In this document: positions 61,323 through 64,000 of the stretch, one piece after another
Position numbering within the stretch: the first letter of the stretch is position 1
Layout: each line of letters starts with the position of its first letter
NCBI RefSeq assembly: GCF_001536285.1
Contig: NZ_FAOZ01000014.1
Location: 1 to 64,000 of the forward strand
Direction of reading: 5' to 3'
From: Parafrankia irregularis
GTDB taxonomy: Bacteria; Actinomycetota; Actinomycetes; Frankiales; Frankiaceae
Length of the DNA: 64,000 nt
Notes under the pieces: generated by a model
Told to the model about the DNA's origin: nothing
Seen by the model: only the letters and a program-made list of their open reading frames with translations
The model's database searches: none
Translations under genes and position numbers: made by a program

Positions 61323-61338
61323 GCCGGTCACACGGGTG

Positions 61339-63597
61339 TCAGCCGGTGCGACCGAACAGGCGAGGCAGCGTCCCCTCGTGTGCCGTCCGCAGCTCGTCCA
61401 GCGGGATGGTGAACTGGCCGGCGACCTCGAGGTCGACAGCCGCCGTCACAGCGCCGATTGGCCGCCACGGCAGACCACGTGAGGCACACAGGGCCGCGAG
61501 CCGATCCAGGTCGGCGGCGGCGACGGTCACGACCGCGCGCCCGGCCGACTCGCTGAACAGCTCGACGAACGGGTCGGCGTCCGCGGGGAGCTCGAGGCGC
61601 GCGCCGTGCCCGCCTCGCAGGCAGGATTCGACCAGGGCCTGCGCCAACCCGCCCTCGGAGAGGTCGTGCGCCGCGGTGAACACGCCGTCGCGCCCGCCGG
61701 CGACGAGTACCTCGGCGAGCGACTTCTCCTGGGCCAGGTCGACGGCCGGTGGCGTACCGCCGAGGTGACCGTGGGTGACCCAGGCCCACTCGGAGCCGCC
61801 GAGCTCGTCCCGTGTCTCACCCAGCAGGACGACGGTGTCGCCCGCGCCGGTGAAGGCCATGGCGGTGCGGCGGCCCACGTCCGGCAGCAGCCCGAGCACG
61901 CCGACGACCGGGGTGGGATGGATCGGAGTCGCCCCGGTCTGGTTGTAGAAGGAGACGTTGCCGCCGGTGACCGGCAGGCCCAGGCGCCGGCACGCCTCGG
62001 CGAGGCCCGCGCAGGCCTGGGCGAACTGCCACATGACCTCCGGGTCCTCGGGCGAGCCGAAGTTCAGGCAGTTGGTCACCGCGATCGGCTCGGCGCCGAC
62101 GGCGGCGACGTTGCGGCACGCCTCGGCGAGGGCGAGCTGGGCGCCGGCGAACGGGTCCAGCCGGGCATAGCGGCCGTTGCCGTCGGTGGCGAGCGCGATG
62201 CCGAGCCCGGAGGCTGACAGCCGCAGCACGCCGGCGTCCTCGGGCTGGGCCAGCACCGTGTTGGCCTGTACATACCGGTCGTACTGCTCGGTCACCCAGG
62301 CCCGTGAGCACAGGTTCGGCGAGGCGACCATGCGCAGCAGCGTCTCCCGCAGCTCGGCACCTGTTCCGGGACGTACCAGGGCAGTCGGTGCGTCCGCGTG
62401 CAGCAGGTCCAGATCGGCCGGGCGGCGCAGCGGGCGCTCGTAGACGGGCCCGTCGTCGGCCAGCGAGCCGGGCGGGACGTCCACCACGACCTCGCCGTGC
62501 CAGCGGACGATGAGGCGACCGCTGTCGGTCACCGTGCCGATCCGGGTGGCGTGCACGCCCCAGCGCTCGGCCAGAGCCAGCACCTCGGGCAGCACGTCGG
62601 GGGTGACGACGGCCAGCATCCGCTCCTGCGACTCGCTGGCCAGCACCTCATGGGCCTCCATCGACGCCTCGCGCAGCGGGACGAGGTCGAGGTCGACGTC
62701 CATGCCGCCGGGCTGGCCGGTCGCGATGCCGGCGGCCGTCGTCTCGGTGAGCGCGCAGGTGAGGCCGGCGCCGCCGAGGTCCTGGATACCGACGACCAGC
62801 CCGCGGTCGAAGAGCTCCAGGCAGCACTCGATGAGGATCTTCTCGGTGAACGGGTCGCCGACCTGCACCGACGGGCGCCGGGCCGGGCCACCCTCCGCGT
62901 CGAACGTCGCCGACGCCAGGACGGACACCCCGCCGATGCCGTCCCGACCCGTCTTCGCGCCGAGCAGGACCACGGCGTTGCCTACGCCGGTGGCCGCGGA
63001 GGTCTGCACCCGGCCGACCGGCATGACGCCCACGCACAGCGCGTTGACCAGCGGGTTACCCGCGTAGACCGGGTCGAAGACGACCTCGCCGCCGATGTTC
63101 GGCAGGCCCAGGCAGTTGCCGTAGCCGCCGATTCCGGCGACGACACCGGGCAGCACCCGGGAGGTGTCGGGGGCGTCCGCGGCACCGAAGCGGAGCGGGT
63201 CGAGGACGCCGATCGGCCGGGCCCCCATGGTCAGGATGTCGCGGACGATGCCACCGACACCGGTGGCCGCTCCCTGGTAGGGCTCCACGAAGCTGGGATG
63301 GTTGTGTGACTCGACCTTGAAGGTGACGGCCAGGCCTTCGCCGACGTCCACGACACCCGCGTTCTCGCCCATCCCGACCAGGAGCCGGTCGGTGGCCGGG
63401 GTGTCCCGGAACTGGCGCAGATGCACCTTGGAGGACTTGTAGGAGCAGTGCTCGCTCCACATCACCGAGTACATGGCCAGTTCGGCGTCGGTCGGGACCC
63501 GGCCGAGGGTCGCGACGATCCGTTCGTACTCGTCGTCGGTGAGGCCGAGCTCGCGGTAGGGCTGGCTGGTGGTGGGGGCGGAGGGTGTTCCGGTCAC
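61339..63597 (-). CDS. purL: Phosphoribosylformylglycinamidine synthase subunit PurL
   Basis: This 752-residue protein is the small, PurS/PurQ-dependent form of FGAM synthase. It uses ATP and ammonia delivered by PurQ to convert FGAR to FGAM. Recognisable parts are [12 protein letters not shown] (residues about 46-57), [21 protein letters not shown] cut here to [34 protein letters not shown] and [10 protein letters not shown]. The length matches bacterial small PurL. GTG 63597 is used. The gene stands alone; the partner purS is 7.3 kb away and purQ is outside the window. Confidence 0.96.
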   Translation of the reverse strand: MTGTPSAPTTSQPYRELGLTDDEYERIVATLGRVPTDAELAMYSVMWSEHCSYKSSKVHLRQFRDTPATDRLLVGMGENAGVVDVGEGLAVTFKVESHNHPSFVEPYQGAATGVGGIVRDILTMGARPIGVLDPLRFGAADAPDTSRVLPGVVAGIGGYGNCLGLPNIGGEVVFDPVYAGNPLVNALCVGVMPVGRVQTSAATGVGNAVVLLGAKTGRDGIGGVSVLASATFDAEGGPARRPSVQVGDPFTEKILIECCLELFDRGLVVGIQDLGGAGLTCALTETTAAGIATGQPGGMDVDLDLVPLREASMEAHEVLASESQERMLAVVTPDVLPEVLALAERWGVHATRIGTVTDSGRLIVRWHGEVVVDVPPGSLADDGPVYERPLRRPADLDLLHADAPTALVRPGTGAELRETLLRMVASPNLCSRAWVTEQYDRYVQANTVLAQPEDAGVLRLSASGLGIALATDGNGRYARLDPFAGAQLALAEACRNVAAVGAEPIAVTNCLNFGSPEDPEVMWQFAQACAGLAEACRRLGLPVTGGNVSFYNQTGATPIHPTPVVGVLGLLPDVGRRTAMAFTGAGDTVVLLGETRDELGGSEWAWVTHGHLGGTPPAVDLAQEKSLAEVLVAGGRDGVFTAAHDLSEGGLAQALVESCLRGGHGARLELPADADPFVELFSESAGRAVVTVAAADLDRLAALCASRGLPWRPIGAVTAAVDLEVAGQFTIPLDELRTAHEGTLPRLFGRTG

Positions 63598-63669
63598 CGC
63601 CCCATCCTGGCGGATCCGCGGGCGCAGGGTGTCGGCGACGCCCGGGCCGTCCGCCTCGATGAGGAGGCG

Positions 63670-64000
63670 TCAGCCCTCGAGCAGGCCCTTGTCGGCGAGG
63701 TAGTCGCGGGCGACGTCCTCGGTCTTCTGCTGCTCGGCGTCCACCTTCTTGTTGAGCTCAGCCAGATCCGCCGTGGTGAGCACCGGTGCCAGCGCGTTCA
63801 GTGCGGACGTTATCCGCGGGGTGAGTGAGGCGGAGTTCACAATGGGCACCAGGTTGTCGGCGTTCTGGAGCTTCTTGTCATCCGTGAGCACGACCAGGCC
63901 GTAGTCGGTGACGGTCGCGTCGGTGGTGAGCACCAGCCCGAGCTGCGCTTCGTCGTCCCGAACGGCGGCCTTGGTCTGCCTGGTCGCTACCCCGGTCTCG
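63670..64000 (-). CDS. Glycine-betaine/choline-type ABC substrate-binding protein, C-terminal end
   Basis: The frame is open to the right edge, so the N-terminus is outside the window; about 109 residues are visible. The sequence LVLTTDATVTDYGLVVL, QNADNLVPIVNSASL and LNALAPVLTTADLAELNKK is characteristic of the OpuAC/ProX substrate-binding domain (PF04069). The C-terminal segment ends in VARDYLADKGLLEG. It should bind a compatible solute for osmoprotection. The partner permease and ATPase genes are expected beyond the window edge. Confidence 0.87.
   Translation of the reverse strand, partial: ETGVATRQTKAAVRDDEAQLGLVLTTDATVTDYGLVVLTDDKKLQNADNLVPIVNSASLTPRITSALNALAPVLTTADLAELNKKVDAEQQKTEDVARDYLADKGLLEG

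Overview
The window is very GC-rich actinobacterial chromosome. Several features point to a filamentous actinobacterium of the Frankia type, though this is inference and not a database match. They are the gene order cyclophilin - rhomboid - PH protein - crgA - DUF881 - trpG - pknB - pknA - pbpA - rodA - pstP - fhaB - fhaA - tRNA-Leu, frequent GTG starts, futalosine-pathway menaquinone genes, and very high G+C with long alanine/proline/glycine-rich linkers. No integrase, transposase, phage structural module or CRISPR array is visible, so this reads as core chromosome with small species-specific insertions.

Layout. (1) 1-5.0 kb: an acyl-CoA catabolism operon (acyl-CoA dehydrogenase, APH-like kinase, enoyl-CoA hydratase, quinone-reductase-like MDR) behind a partial amidohydrolase. 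It is followed by a convergent TetR regulator whose upstream palindrome resembles a site in front of the acyl-CoA dehydrogenase. (2) 6-11.7 kb: uppP (undecaprenyl-phosphate recycling), an ABC-2 exporter pair, an endolysin-like amidase and a secreted protein. (3) 11.8-18.8 kb: ahcY, a large MMPL/RND transporter with a repeat-encoded tail, a DUF1918 protein and a PAP2 lipid phosphotransferase. (4) 18.9-28.1 kb: a second APH-like kinase, a calpain-like cysteine-protease homologue, a tandem universal stress protein, a winged-helix-like protein with a long linker, and a GMC/cholesterol-oxidase-like flavoprotein. (5) 28.2-46.7 kb: the conserved cell-envelope and division block. Membrane regulators (CrgA, DUF881), Ser/Thr kinases PknA/PknB, phosphatase PstP, FHA adaptors FhaA/FhaB and the elongation pair PbpA/RodA lie in one operon, mostly with 4-bp start/stop overlaps. 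GH15, PH-domain and rhomboid genes are nearby and tRNA-Leu(CAG) closes the block. (6) 46.7-54.5 kb: small membrane or zinc proteins, an HNH lipoprotein, a further Ser/Thr kinase, a cold-shock protein, an unusual HAD-LarE fusion, purS and a rhodanese protein. (7) 54.6-64 kb: Fpg/Nei glycosylase, mqnD and mqnB, an MFS/DUF3027 divergent pair, purL, and the C-terminal end of a glycine-betaine-type binding protein.

The items most worth a second look are a two-member family of long perfect hairpins 50 kb apart with compensatory base changes, the HAD-LarE fusion, the calpain-like protein whose usual catalytic Asn is Ser, the FHA protein with a 99-bp tandem-repeat tail, a DnaA-box-like cluster beside crgA, and the duplicated block behind tRNA-Leu. 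I did not find a clearly new multi-gene defence or biosynthetic system.
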